This document shows positions 8,717-17,482 of a DNA stretch of 63,140 nt, one piece after another. This DNA is from an uncultured Drancourtella sp. (GTDB lineage: Bacteria; Bacillota; Clostridia; Lachnospirales; Lachnospiraceae). The first letter of the stretch is position 1; every line of letters starts with the position of its first letter. The notes under the pieces are model-generated. The model searched no databases. It worked only from the letters and a program-made list of their open reading frames with translations, and was not told where the DNA came from. The position numbers and the translations under genes are program-made. The stretch is taken from contig CALFLL010000074.1 of NCBI GenBank assembly GCA_937880845.1, positions 1-63,140 of the forward strand. The letters are read 5' to 3'.

Positions 8717-10279
8717 CTACATTTTCTTATAAAGAATGTACTCAAAATCTGCAGGACTATTGTGATAGAGCATATCATGACAGGCAACTCCTATCATCGC
8801 TCCCGTATATGCACCTTCTTCAGGATATTCATCGGAAATTTTATCTGCCTCCCATTTTTTTCCAACAGTTTCCCATTGTAATCCGTCTTCAGAAAAGAAA
8901 AACTCGCCTTCTGTATTATGTATTTCCACTTTTAAATAAACGGCCTTTTTTTCTTTTATTTTCTGTTCTTTCGCTATATCAAAAGAAAGAACTCCTCTGT
9001 CCATATGCATGATATCAATTACTTTTTCCCCTTCTGCACTTCTGGTTATCCTCAAATAATAAAAATCACATTCATCGTAAAAATATATGATTCCTGCCAT
9101 CTGTCTTTCTGATAGAGGTTCAAACTCCATCTTCGTTTCCAATGAACATGTAAAATCTTCTTGTCTTCTGGCTAAGATAGCTTGTTCAAACCTTGAATTA
9201 GGAGAATCTTTACCATGTATTCTTAGCCATCCGGTCCTTTCTGTGATAGAAGCAAATTCCGAATACGGTATACGTAATGAATGAAAATCCGAACTGATTT
9301 CATGTTTAAATGTATATCTTTTTTCTTTGGTTTCTTTTTTTATTGTTTTTAATATACCCGGAACTTCGCTTCTTGGTTCATTTCCTCCTCCTTCTAAATA
9401 TATCCATCCGTCTTCTTTCCACTCCATTTTTTGTATGGCCGTTTCTCGACCTAAAATGCATCTTCTAAAAGGCGGAAGCGGTCTCCCGCATAAATGAACC
9501 ATATACCATTTTCCGTCTTCTGTTTCTACCAAGTCTGCATGTCCTGCCTTTTGAAGATACAAATTCATATTATTTCTGGAAGTAAGAATTGGATTGGCCG
9601 GATGTAATTCATATGGTCCTGCCACATTTTTGGATCGTGCCATGGTCACCGCATGTCCATACCCTGTTCCTCCTTCTGCCGTCAACAAGTAATAGTATTC
9701 GCCTCTTTTGTACAGATGCGGTCCTTCCGGAACAGACAGACCGCTTCCTGCATAAATTTCTTCCATATTACCTACAAGTTGTTTTTCTTTGGGATCATAT
9801 TCTTGAAGTATAATTTTTTGGATTCTGTTTTTTCTATATTGCCTCATTAAACTTACAATATACTTTTTCCCGTTTGTGTCATGAAATAATGATGAGTCAA
9901 ACCCTGCACTATGCAGATAAATCGGTTCAGACCATTTACCGTAAATATCTGTTGTAGTGACAAGATAATTATGGCAGTCCATAAAATCATACCAGTGCGT
10001 TCTTACATTTGTATAAACCAGATAATATACCCCCTTATCGTATGACAGACAAGGTGCGAAAATCCCTCCCGAGGCATCATTTCCCTTCATATCCAGTTGA
10101 CTGACTCTGTCAAGTGGCCTTGATACCAATTCCCAATTTTGCAAATCGCAAGAATGATAAATGCATACCCCCGGGAACCATTCAAATGTAGAAACAGCAA
10201 TATAATAATCTTTGCCAACCCGAATAATGGATGGATCCGGATGAAATCCCGGCAAAATAGGATTAGAAATCATATTCAT
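8717..10279 (-). CDS. GH43 family glycoside hydrolase, beta-xylosidase/arabinofuranosidase type
   Basis: A 520-residue cytoplasmic enzyme (no signal peptide). The five-bladed propeller domain (about 1-300) opens with NPILPGFHPDPSIIRVGKDY and holds the three acidic residues expected for GH43: D15 (general base), D128 and E185 (general acid, in VPEGPHLY). These match the D14/D127/E186 set of the Selenomonas xylosidase as I recall it, placing the protein with GH43 subfamily 11/12-type beta-xylosidases. The C-terminal part (about 320-520) is a concanavalin-like beta-sandwich typical of that subfamily. It lies 19 bases after the importer 2 permease gene, so it probably cleaves imported xylo- or arabino-oligosaccharides. 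Exact substrate is not certain. Confidence 0.9.
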   Translation of the reverse strand: MNMISNPILPGFHPDPSIIRVGKDYYIAVSTFEWFPGVCIYHSCDLQNWELVSRPLDRVSQLDMKGNDASGGIFAPCLSYDKGVYYLVYTNVRTHWYDFMDCHNYLVTTTDIYGKWSEPIYLHSAGFDSSLFHDTNGKKYIVSLMRQYRKNRIQKIILQEYDPKEKQLVGNMEEIYAGSGLSVPEGPHLYKRGEYYYLLTAEGGTGYGHAVTMARSKNVAGPYELHPANPILTSRNNMNLYLQKAGHADLVETEDGKWYMVHLCGRPLPPFRRCILGRETAIQKMEWKEDGWIYLEGGGNEPRSEVPGILKTIKKETKEKRYTFKHEISSDFHSLRIPYSEFASITERTGWLRIHGKDSPNSRFEQAILARRQEDFTCSLETKMEFEPLSERQMAGIIYFYDECDFYYLRITRSAEGEKVIDIMHMDRGVLSFDIAKEQKIKEKKAVYLKVEIHNTEGEFFFSEDGLQWETVGKKWEADKISDEYPEEGAYTGAMIGVACHDMLYHNSPADFEYILYKKM

Positions 10280-10298
10280 ATTTTATACACCTCAATTT

Positions 10299-11117
10299 TT
10301 AACTTTTTACAGCTCCCGCAACCATTCCGGATTGTATTTTATTTGACATCAAAATGTACAACAAAATAATCGGTATCGCAGACATGGTAAGTGCCGCACT
10401 CATCGCAGCATAGTCCGTTGAATATGTCCCTTTTAATGCCATTAATCCTACCGGTAATGTTTTTTTTGCAGGGTCCGTAATTAAAACATTGGCAAAAATA
10501 AATTCATTCCATGCATTTAATGCCGTTAATATACTTACCGTGGAAATAATAGGTTTTGCCAACGGCAGGAAAATTCTGAAAAACATATTTGGCACATTAC
10601 ATCCGTCTATTCTGGCTGCCTCCTCCAATTCATCCGGTAATTGTTGATAGTGTCCATATGTAAGAAATATTGCTAACGGAAGTGACGATGCAACATATGG
10701 GAATAAGAGCGCCCATAGCTTATCAACCAGTCCTAATGTATTCATAATATTATAAAGAGGAATCAGTGTACAATGTACCGGAATCATCATACCTGCAAAA
10801 AATAATCCAATCAGAATTCCGCTTCCTTTAAACGGAAATCTGGCAAGCATAAAGGAAAATGTACAGCTTAATAAAATAACAATCAAGACAGTGGCTGCCG
10901 TAATCATAATACTATTAAGCATAAAATCCTGTATTCCTTCTTCCCATGCTACTTGATAATTAAAAAATCTTAATTCTTTTGGAAGTGACCATGGATCTGC
11001 CAGGAAGGAAATATTATCTTTTAAGGAAGCCAATATCATCCATATAAGAGGATAGATTGTCACTACCGCCTGTATTCCCAATACAGCGTAAATTAATATT
11101 TTCCAAATTTTCTTCAT
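10299..11117 (-). CDS. Carbohydrate ABC transporter permease, MalG type (importer 2)
   Basis: A 272-residue membrane protein with about six spans and the ATPase-docking signature EEAARIDGCNVPNMFFRIFL near residues 164-183. The start at 11117 was chosen because GAGAG lies ahead of the ATG and it begins 16 bases after the upstream permease gene ends; a longer in-frame start at 11183 would overlap that gene and lacks a site. It is the third gene of an operon with the lipoprotein and MalF-type permease, and is followed by the GH43 gene. It should form half of the importer 2 pore. Confidence 0.9.
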   Translation of the reverse strand: MKKIWKILIYAVLGIQAVVTIYPLIWMILASLKDNISFLADPWSLPKELRFFNYQVAWEEGIQDFMLNSIMITAATVLIVILLSCTFSFMLARFPFKGSGILIGLFFAGMMIPVHCTLIPLYNIMNTLGLVDKLWALLFPYVASSLPLAIFLTYGHYQQLPDELEEAARIDGCNVPNMFFRIFLPLAKPIISTVSILTALNAWNEFIFANVLITDPAKKTLPVGLMALKGTYSTDYAAMSAALTMSAIPIILLYILMSNKIQSGMVAGAVKS

Positions 11118-11133
11118 ATCTTTATTCTCTCCA

Positions 11134-12012
11134 TCAATTACTTTCTTGTTTCGGTGCCAAAATTTTATTAAACAATACAACAAAGAAAATTCCCAAAAAC
11201 AAAAGTAATACAGCTACTGTATTAGCATATCCCATTCTCATTGAATTAAATCCATTTCTCATAACATAAGTTGCCAGTACTTCACTGGATGAATTCGGTC
11301 CCCCACCTGTCATGATATAAACAAGGTCAAAATATTTTAATGAATTTACAACTGCCAGTATAAGAGTTAATCTGATCACAGGCCATATTAAAGGAAGCTG
11401 TATTTTAAAAAACATTTGTAATGGATTTACTCCATCCAACCGTGCCGATTCAATCACGTCTTCCGACACGTCATGAAGTGCCATGTAATAAATCAGCACA
11501 TAATTTCCTATAAATTGCCAGATTACAGCGACAATTACACACCCTAATGACAACTTCATATCTCCAAGCCACAGCTGTTTAAACTCTTCCAATCCAAGTT
11601 TGTCCAAAAAGCTATTGATCAATCCATAATTAGGATCGTAAATTTGTGTCCACAAAATTCCTATCAAAGCCGAAGAAAGTACGACCGGAAGAAAATATGC
11701 CGTTCTGAAAAAATTTCTTCCTTTTATTTTTTTATTACATAACACAATCGCAAAAAACATTCCTATCGGAAGTTGAAATACAACAGACCAAAAAGCCATT
11801 TTTAAAGAATTGATCAATGCTTTCCAAACAATCTTGTCATTTATCATTTCCTTATAATTCTGCAGTCCTACAAATATCTTTTCCGAGATACCATCCCAGT
11901 CAAAAAAACTATAATAAATCGAGATAATAACAGGTAAAATAATTGCCGCACAAAACCATATAAGTGCCGGAAGAATAAAAACCAAGCGTGTTCCAAGGCG
12001 TACTTTCTTCAC
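11134..12012 (-). CDS. Carbohydrate ABC transporter permease, MalF type (importer 2)
   Basis: A 292-residue CUT1 permease with a short basic N-terminus, first span near 11-30, and the signature ESARLDGVNPLQMFFKIQLP near residues 186-205. The start codon is GTG with GGGGGG upstream; the site lies right after the stop of the lipoprotein gene 13 bases away. It pairs with the MalG-type permease downstream. Confidence 0.9.
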   Translation of the reverse strand: MKKVRLGTRLVFILPALIWFCAAIILPVIISIYYSFFDWDGISEKIFVGLQNYKEMINDKIVWKALINSLKMAFWSVVFQLPIGMFFAIVLCNKKIKGRNFFRTAYFLPVVLSSALIGILWTQIYDPNYGLINSFLDKLGLEEFKQLWLGDMKLSLGCVIVAVIWQFIGNYVLIYYMALHDVSEDVIESARLDGVNPLQMFFKIQLPLIWPVIRLTLILAVVNSLKYFDLVYIMTGGGPNSSSEVLATYVMRNGFNSMRMGYANTVAVLLLFLGIFFVVLFNKILAPKQESN

Positions 12013-12025
12013 ACATTATCCCCCC

Positions 12026-13303
12026 TTATTTCACTTTTGCAAGTTCGGATTTTACATCTGTATTTTCATCAGCAACAATTGCAGATAATGCATTTAATAA
12101 TTTTTCGGATTCTTCCGGCGGCAAAGCCTGATCTGTATAAGGGAAGAAACCTTGTACTTCTCCGGAAACATATTGACTAAATTCGTAAGCCAATGGTGAC
12201 ATTTTATCTTTATCCGGCTCTACTTTGACAGATGAAAATGTTCCTGTTCTTTCAACCGTTCTTTTTTGTTCTTCTTCACTCAAATAAAATTTCACAAATT
12301 TTTCCGCTGCTTCTGCATTCTTCGTATTTTTACTGATTGCAAGAGTATTGGCTACTCCTCCATACAGATAACCGCTTTCATCTTCCTTTCCTCCAACTAC
12401 CGTCGGAAATGGGAAAAATGAAAAATCCTTTGATGTTGCCTCATCTGATGTAAATGTCGGAATTGACCAAGATCCCGTAATCAACATTGCTGCTTTTCCT
12501 GCTGCAAACAGAGATTCTGTTGTAGGTGCATCCATAGACAAATTCCCGTTTATAAAACCATGTTTGGATAAATTTCTTAATTCTTCTCCTGCTTCAACAA
12601 AAGCTTCTTCTGTCATTTTTTTATCCCCTTGACATACTTCATTATAAAGATCTACACCGCCTATTCTTTGTGCTAAGTAAGAAAACCATCCCAAAAACGG
12701 CCATCTGTCTTTTCCGCCCACTACAATAGGTGTGATTTTTTTCTGTTCCAATGTAGAAATTACATTCTTCAGTTCATCATATGTTTTTGGTATCTCTATA
12801 TTGTTTTCTTCAAAAATTCTTTTATTATACCATACTGCCATACATGTGATTTCTGTAGGTAATCCGTAAATTTTATTATCGTAACTAACCGCATCCAATG
12901 CTCCTTCCACGAAAGAATCTTTAAAAGAAGCATCCTTTTCATATATGGACGTTAAATCCATGACATTGCCAGAACTTACAAGCGTTTCAAACTGTTCTCC
13001 GACCCAATAAGAAAATACATCCGGAAGATTGTTTGAACTTATAACGGTCTTTATTTTTGTTTTATATGCCTCTCCTTCCATTCCTTCGTATTTTACCGTA
13101 ATATCCGGATTTTCTTTTTCAAACCTTCCGATCATTTCTTCCATAGCCTGTCTGTCTTCTTTGCTGCTGCTTGTTTCCCAGAATGTTATTTCTGTTTTTT
13201 CTCCGGTATCGCCACTTGCACCATTATCAGATTTTTGGCAACCACTCAATAACCCGACCATAATTGCTGCCGAACATAATACTGATATTATTTTTCTCTT
13301 CAT
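12026..13303 (-). CDS. Sugar ABC transporter substrate-binding lipoprotein (importer 2)
   Basis: A 425-residue family 1 extracellular binding protein. The signal peptide ends in lipobox LLSGC with the lipid-bearing Cys at residue 22. Family features include ITFWETSSSKEDRQAMEEMI at the start of the mature part and the hinge stretch KIYGLPTEITCMAVWYNKRI. ATG follows AAGGAGG. It is the first gene of the operon lipoprotein, two permeases, GH43, and is divergent from the YesM-like sensor kinase gene, which suggests the kinase controls this operon. Xylo-oligosaccharides are the likely ligand, judged from the GH43 enzyme. Confidence 0.92.
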   Translation of the reverse strand: MKRKIISVLCSAAIMVGLLSGCQKSDNGASGDTGEKTEITFWETSSSKEDRQAMEEMIGRFEKENPDITVKYEGMEGEAYKTKIKTVISSNNLPDVFSYWVGEQFETLVSSGNVMDLTSIYEKDASFKDSFVEGALDAVSYDNKIYGLPTEITCMAVWYNKRIFEENNIEIPKTYDELKNVISTLEQKKITPIVVGGKDRWPFLGWFSYLAQRIGGVDLYNEVCQGDKKMTEEAFVEAGEELRNLSKHGFINGNLSMDAPTTESLFAAGKAAMLITGSWSIPTFTSDEATSKDFSFFPFPTVVGGKEDESGYLYGGVANTLAISKNTKNAEAAEKFVKFYLSEEEQKRTVERTGTFSSVKVEPDKDKMSPLAYEFSQYVSGEVQGFFPYTDQALPPEESEKLLNALSAIVADENTDVKSELAKVK

Positions 13304-13427
13304 ATTTTTTCCTCCTTTTCTTATGTCGACTTTTATTTACAAATATTATAAAAGAAATCTTTTTAAATATAACCATAATTTTTTTCTGTTAAATTCCATT
13401 TTTTTATATTTTTCCGTAATTTTAATT

Positions 13428-13436
13428 TGATATAAT
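13428..13436 (+). promoter_or_regulatory. Extended -10 promoter of the sensor kinase gene
   Basis: TGATATAAT, a perfect TGnTATAAT element with a weak -35. It overlaps an in-frame ATG at 13435, which shows that this ATG cannot be the start and that translation begins further down. Confidence 0.6.
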
Positions 13437-13479
13437 GAAATTGCAAAATTTCATCTCTATGAAAGGAATAATAAGGAAT

Positions 13480-15186
13480 ATGAGAAAAATAAAACATTTT
13501 ACAATAAAGCCCCAAAAAACTTCCCGTCTTATTTTATTTTCATTTCTTTGTTCCATGATGATTATGTTTTTTGTTATTAGCAGTATGCTTTATAGGCATC
13601 TTTCCAATTACGTTTTAAATCAATCTTCCCAGTATACAAATTCTATAGCCGAACAAATACAGCAACGTTTAAATTCCACCTTATCTCAAATCGATTCTAA
13701 CTTACAAAGGCTATGTAATGATTCTGAAATTCAAAAAATTCTTTATCAGAATACACAACATCACTTTCTGTCTTCTGAAGATCAAAGAATTATGCGACAG
13801 AAAATCATGGATACCTTAAACTATTGTTCGGAAATTTATTCTGTGGAATTCTATACTCCAGACATTCCGAAGCAAATATATCCTTTTGCCCAAGGAAGTA
13901 TTTTTAATTTACTTACTCCAAAAGAATTACGTCTTGTCGATGAGCAAAACGGAAAAATCGTTTGGTTTGGCGATACTCGTGCAAATTCTTCTTATATTTG
14001 TGCCGGCAAGCATCTTCTTTTATCAGATTACAAATTCATGCACGGAGGATATATGGTTGCTTCCATCCGACCGGATTTTCTTGATTTTTTTCAAAAAGAT
14101 TTTCGGCAATTAAAAAATAGTGCCATTTTACTTACTGACAGTACCGGAAGAACATTATACTTTACTTCATCCACCCCTTCTCTTACCGAGGGTTCCATCA
14201 ATAATAAAGACTATGATCTCGTTAAATCCAAATCTGCTTACACAGACTGGGAATTAACAATTTGTATTTCCCGCAATATTCTAAAACAAGATATTGTCTG
14301 GTTAAATCATATTCTTCTTTTATCATTTAGTATAGGCGGTATCCTGTTTGTCATTTGTTGTGTTTTTATCTCTCGAATGATTTCTTCGCCAATCCAAGAC
14401 ATGAAGAAAGCAATGTTTATATCAAACGGTAAACTTCAAAAAAATAATCACAGCTATTTTAATTCCGATATCAACGAACTGAATTGCCACTACAATGAAC
14501 TCGTGGATAAAAATAACGCTTTGATACAAGAGGTATTTGAAAAAGAATTGTCAAAAACAAAAGCTGAAATTAAAGCTTTGCAATCACAAGTTAACCCACA
14601 TTTTATTATCAATGCTCTTGAATCCATGTATTGGTGTCTTGTTAAAAAGGGGGATATGGAAAATTCTCAAATTTTACTTTCTCTTGCCAGACTATTTCGA
14701 TACATTTTAAAAGCAGATGATTGGATAACTATAGAGGATGAAATTCATTTTATTGAAGAGTATCTGCAAATAGAACATTTTCGTTTTGGTTCCAAGCTTG
14801 AATGGAATTATTCCATTGATTCTTCGGTTCAAAAAATTTTAATACCAAAACTTCTCATACATCCTCTTGTAGAAAATGCTGTCCAACATGCCGTCGAAAC
14901 AACTTCTGCCAAGATTTCCATCCATATTTCTATTCATAAAACGGCACAGGGCTTTAAAATCAAAGTTTCGGATAATGGCAAGGGTATACCTGATGATGTT
15001 ATTGAGCAAATTTTATTATCCTTTCAGGAAGATAAACCTGTCGGAAGTGTTTCAAAAAGTTATGGATTGGCAAATCTTTATAAAAGAATTCATCTTTATT
15101 TTGGGGATTCCTCTTCCCTTTCTATTAATTCGGATTCAAATAATGGAGGAACACAGGTAACCTTAGATATCAGAACTGATCTTTGA
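13480..15186 (+). CDS. Sensor histidine kinase, YesM-like
   Basis: A 568-residue membrane sensor. A first membrane span lies near residues 16-36, an extracellular sensing region near 40-270, a second span near 276-300, a short HAMP-like linker, then the His_kinase domain with the phospho-accepting His in QVNPHFIINALE (about residue 374) and an ATP-binding domain with DNGKGIPDD and SYGLANLYKRI. The start at 13480 is preferred: AAGGAAT lies ahead, and the -10 box covers the earlier ATG. It is divergent from importer 2 and probably phosphorylates the YesN-like regulator at 7853, reading an extracellular sugar signal, often through a binding protein in this family. Confidence 0.92.
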   Translation: MRKIKHFTIKPQKTSRLILFSFLCSMMIMFFVISSMLYRHLSNYVLNQSSQYTNSIAEQIQQRLNSTLSQIDSNLQRLCNDSEIQKILYQNTQHHFLSSEDQRIMRQKIMDTLNYCSEIYSVEFYTPDIPKQIYPFAQGSIFNLLTPKELRLVDEQNGKIVWFGDTRANSSYICAGKHLLLSDYKFMHGGYMVASIRPDFLDFFQKDFRQLKNSAILLTDSTGRTLYFTSSTPSLTEGSINNKDYDLVKSKSAYTDWELTICISRNILKQDIVWLNHILLLSFSIGGILFVICCVFISRMISSPIQDMKKAMFISNGKLQKNNHSYFNSDINELNCHYNELVDKNNALIQEVFEKELSKTKAEIKALQSQVNPHFIINALESMYWCLVKKGDMENSQILLSLARLFRYILKADDWITIEDEIHFIEEYLQIEHFRFGSKLEWNYSIDSSVQKILIPKLLIHPLVENAVQHAVETTSAKISIHISIHKTAQGFKIKVSDNGKGIPDDVIEQILLSFQEDKPVGSVSKSYGLANLYKRIHLYFGDSSSLSINSDSNNGGTQVTLDIRTDL

Positions 15187-15219
15187 CCATGAAAACAAAA
15201 TAGATTTTCCCTGTAAAAA

Positions 15220-15253
15220 AAGACTGTATGAGTTCTTTTTCTCATACAGTCTT
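15220..15253. terminator. Bidirectional terminator between the sensor kinase and galE
   Basis: A 13-bp perfect stem (15220-15232 with 15241-15253) lies between convergent genes. A run of A precedes it and a T-rich stretch follows, so it can work on both strands. Confidence 0.8.
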
Positions 15254-15277
15254 CTTTGTTATATATGTTTTTAAATT

Positions 15278-16300
15278 TTATTTATCTGCGTATCCATTTG
15301 GATTCTGACTCTGCCATCTCCATGAATCTTCGCACATTTCATCCAGTCCGCGTTCTGCTACCCAATGAAGTTCATTCTTTGCTTTTGTCGCATCACAATA
15401 GCATGTTGCGATATCTCCTGCACGGCGTGGTTTGATTTCATAAGGAATTTCTTTTCCACATGCCTTACTGAAAGCTTTTACCATATCCAATACGGAATAT
15501 CCGTTTCCTGTTCCCAGGTTATATACAGATACACCTGCTTTTTCTTTCAGTTTTTCTACAGCACGAACATGTCCGATGGCCAGATCCACTACATGGATAT
15601 AGTCACGTACGCCTGTTCCGTCGTGTGTATCATAATCATCTCCGAATACACCGAGTTTTTCTAATTTTCCGATGGCAACCTGTGTAATGTATGGAATCAG
15701 ATTGTTCGGGATTCCCTTTGGATCTTCACCGATCAGTCCGCTCTTGTGTGCCCCGATCGGATTGAAGTAACGTAATAATACAACATTCCATTCCGGATCA
15801 GCCGTATGAAGATCTGTAAGGATCTGTTCCAGCATCCATTTTGTCCAGCCGTATGGGTTTGTACAAACTCCTTTTGGACATTCTTCCGTAATCGGAATAA
15901 ATGCAGGATCTCCGTAAATTGTTGCGGAAGAACTGAAGATGATGTTTTTTACTCCATGATTTCTCATAACGTCACAAAGTACAAGTGTTCCCGCAATATT
16001 ATTGTCATAGTATTCGATAGGTTTTACGACAGACTCACCGACTGCTTTTAATCCCGCAAAATGAATAACAGCTTCTACATCTTTTTCTTTATCAAAAATG
16101 TCATTCATTGCATCTTTGTCACGGATATCCGCTTCATAAAATTTCACGGTTTTACCTGTGATTTTTTCTACTCTGTTTAAAGATTCTTTTGAAGAATTGT
16201 ACAGATTGTCTACAACAACCACTTCATATCCTGCATTTAACAATTCTACACATGTATGGCTTCCGATAAATCCGGCTCCGCCGGTTACTAAAATAGACAT
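15278..16300 (-). CDS. galE: UDP-glucose/UDP-N-acetylglucosamine 4-epimerase
   Basis: A 340-residue extended SDR enzyme in the cytoplasm that interconverts UDP-Glc and UDP-Gal and probably the N-acetyl forms. The NAD site is GGAGFIGSH (7-15); the catalytic set is S124-S126, Y150 and K154 (YGWTK). The residue that gates the sugar pocket, Tyr299 in E. coli and Cys307 in human GALE, is Cys300 here (DIATCYCD), which predicts room for the N-acetyl group. ATG has AGGAGG upstream. It is the last gene of the nucleotidyltransferase, nahK, galE operon, 62 bases after nahK, which matches the final step of the galacto-N-biose/lacto-N-biose pathway (LnpD role). Confidence 0.95.
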   Translation of the reverse strand: MSILVTGGAGFIGSHTCVELLNAGYEVVVVDNLYNSSKESLNRVEKITGKTVKFYEADIRDKDAMNDIFDKEKDVEAVIHFAGLKAVGESVVKPIEYYDNNIAGTLVLCDVMRNHGVKNIIFSSSATIYGDPAFIPITEECPKGVCTNPYGWTKWMLEQILTDLHTADPEWNVVLLRYFNPIGAHKSGLIGEDPKGIPNNLIPYITQVAIGKLEKLGVFGDDYDTHDGTGVRDYIHVVDLAIGHVRAVEKLKEKAGVSVYNLGTGNGYSVLDMVKAFSKACGKEIPYEIKPRRAGDIATCYCDATKAKNELHWVAERGLDEMCEDSWRWQSQNPNGYADK

Positions 16301-16362
16301 GATCCTTCCTCCTTTAGTTGTTCCTACTTAATTTACAAAACCAGTATACCATAGATGAGTTA

Positions 16363-17478
16363 TTATTTCTGATATTTTTTTACGATTTCATTCATAATAT
16401 CCCATTTTGCTTCCATATCTTCCACAAGTTTAAACTGAGTACGGCATCTGTCAAGGTTATGACCTTCTCTGTGGATCTTGAAGTAATGGTCGCCTTCCAG
16501 GTAATCTGTCAGGAATCTCATACCACATTCGAATGTCATCACTTTTGCTCCCATAGGAAGAAGTTCTACTTCTTTTTCTGTCAGCTTTCCGCCGCATCCT
16601 TCAAGGAATCCTTTTACATAAATTTCAAATAAATCCATGCTGCAGGAAACTTTGCTTAAATCCTGTTCGTCTTCTGCTGCCGTACTTGCTCCGAAACGGA
16701 TGGAATCGCCAAAATCATTCATGGCAAGTCCCGGCATAACTGTATCAAGGTCGATAACACAGATTCCTTTTCCTGTCACATTGTCGATCATGATATTATT
16801 TAATTTTGTATCATTGTGTGTTACACGAAGCGGAATTTCTCCTTTTGCCAGAAGATCACCAAATACATTTGCAACATCTTCATGAGCAAGCACAAAATCG
16901 ATTTCTTTCTGTACGTTCTTGGCACGTCCGCATACATCTGCTTCTACTGCTTTTTTGAATGTTTCGAATCTTGCCTTTGTATCATGGAAACCTGCGATGG
17001 TTTCATGTAATGTATCTGCCGGATAGTCTGCAAGAAGTCTCTGGAAGTTTCCGAAAGACACCGCACTCTGATAGAAATCATCCGGTTTTTCTACTTTATC
17101 ATAACTGGACGCATCTGTAATAAATTTATAAGAACGCCAATATTCCCCTTTGTAATCCACAAAGTACGGCTTTCCGTCTACCGCCGGAATAACATTTAAT
17201 GTTTCTCTGTCCGGATCTCCTCCGTTTTCAATGATCTTCTCACGAAGGTAAGATGTTACACCGATGATATTTTCCATCAATTCTACCGGTTCTGTAAAGA
17301 TTTCCTTGTTCATTCTCTGAAGGATCACTTTGATTTTTCCCATTTCTGCGATTTCAAAAACAAGTAAAAATGTATCGTTGATGTGACCGCTGCCGTATGG
17401 TCTCTCCTCAACAAGCATTCCTTCATACTGAAAATTTGCGATTGCTTCATCAATCTGAACTTTATTCACTCGTGCCAT
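16363..17478 (-). CDS. nahK: N-acetylhexosamine 1-kinase (NahK/LnpB-like)
   Basis: A 371-residue aminoglycoside-phosphotransferase-fold kinase that phosphorylates GalNAc or GlcNAc at C1 using ATP. It shows GSGHINDTF (29-37), the catalytic loop VTHNDTKLNN (219-228; D223 the likely base) and the metal-binding VIDLDTVMPG (241-250). Length is close to the 359 residues of the Bifidobacterium enzyme. The start at 17478 follows GGAGGAC and lies 4 bases after the stop of the nucleotidyltransferase gene, so the two are tightly coupled. In the GNB/LNB pathway it handles the amino sugar set free by the GH112 phosphorylase encoded at 26690. A plain choline/homoserine-kinase-like activity is possible but fits the context less well. 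Confidence 0.88.
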   Translation of the reverse strand: MARVNKVQIDEAIANFQYEGMLVEERPYGSGHINDTFLLVFEIAEMGKIKVILQRMNKEIFTEPVELMENIIGVTSYLREKIIENGGDPDRETLNVIPAVDGKPYFVDYKGEYWRSYKFITDASSYDKVEKPDDFYQSAVSFGNFQRLLADYPADTLHETIAGFHDTKARFETFKKAVEADVCGRAKNVQKEIDFVLAHEDVANVFGDLLAKGEIPLRVTHNDTKLNNIMIDNVTGKGICVIDLDTVMPGLAMNDFGDSIRFGASTAAEDEQDLSKVSCSMDLFEIYVKGFLEGCGGKLTEKEVELLPMGAKVMTFECGMRFLTDYLEGDHYFKIHREGHNLDRCRTQFKLVEDMEAKWDIMNEIVKKYQK

Positions 17479-17482
17479 GTTT

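Noticed and set aside
8717..10279. GH43 enzyme as part of the mucin pathway
   Set aside because: Its active-site pattern and C-terminal domain are those of beta-xylosidases, and it has its own importer and two-component system; treated as a separate plant-glycan module.
13435..13479. ATG at 13435 as start of the sensor kinase
   Set aside because: It overlaps the extended -10 box TGATATAAT, so it lies upstream of the likely transcript start; the ATG at 13480 has the ribosome binding site.
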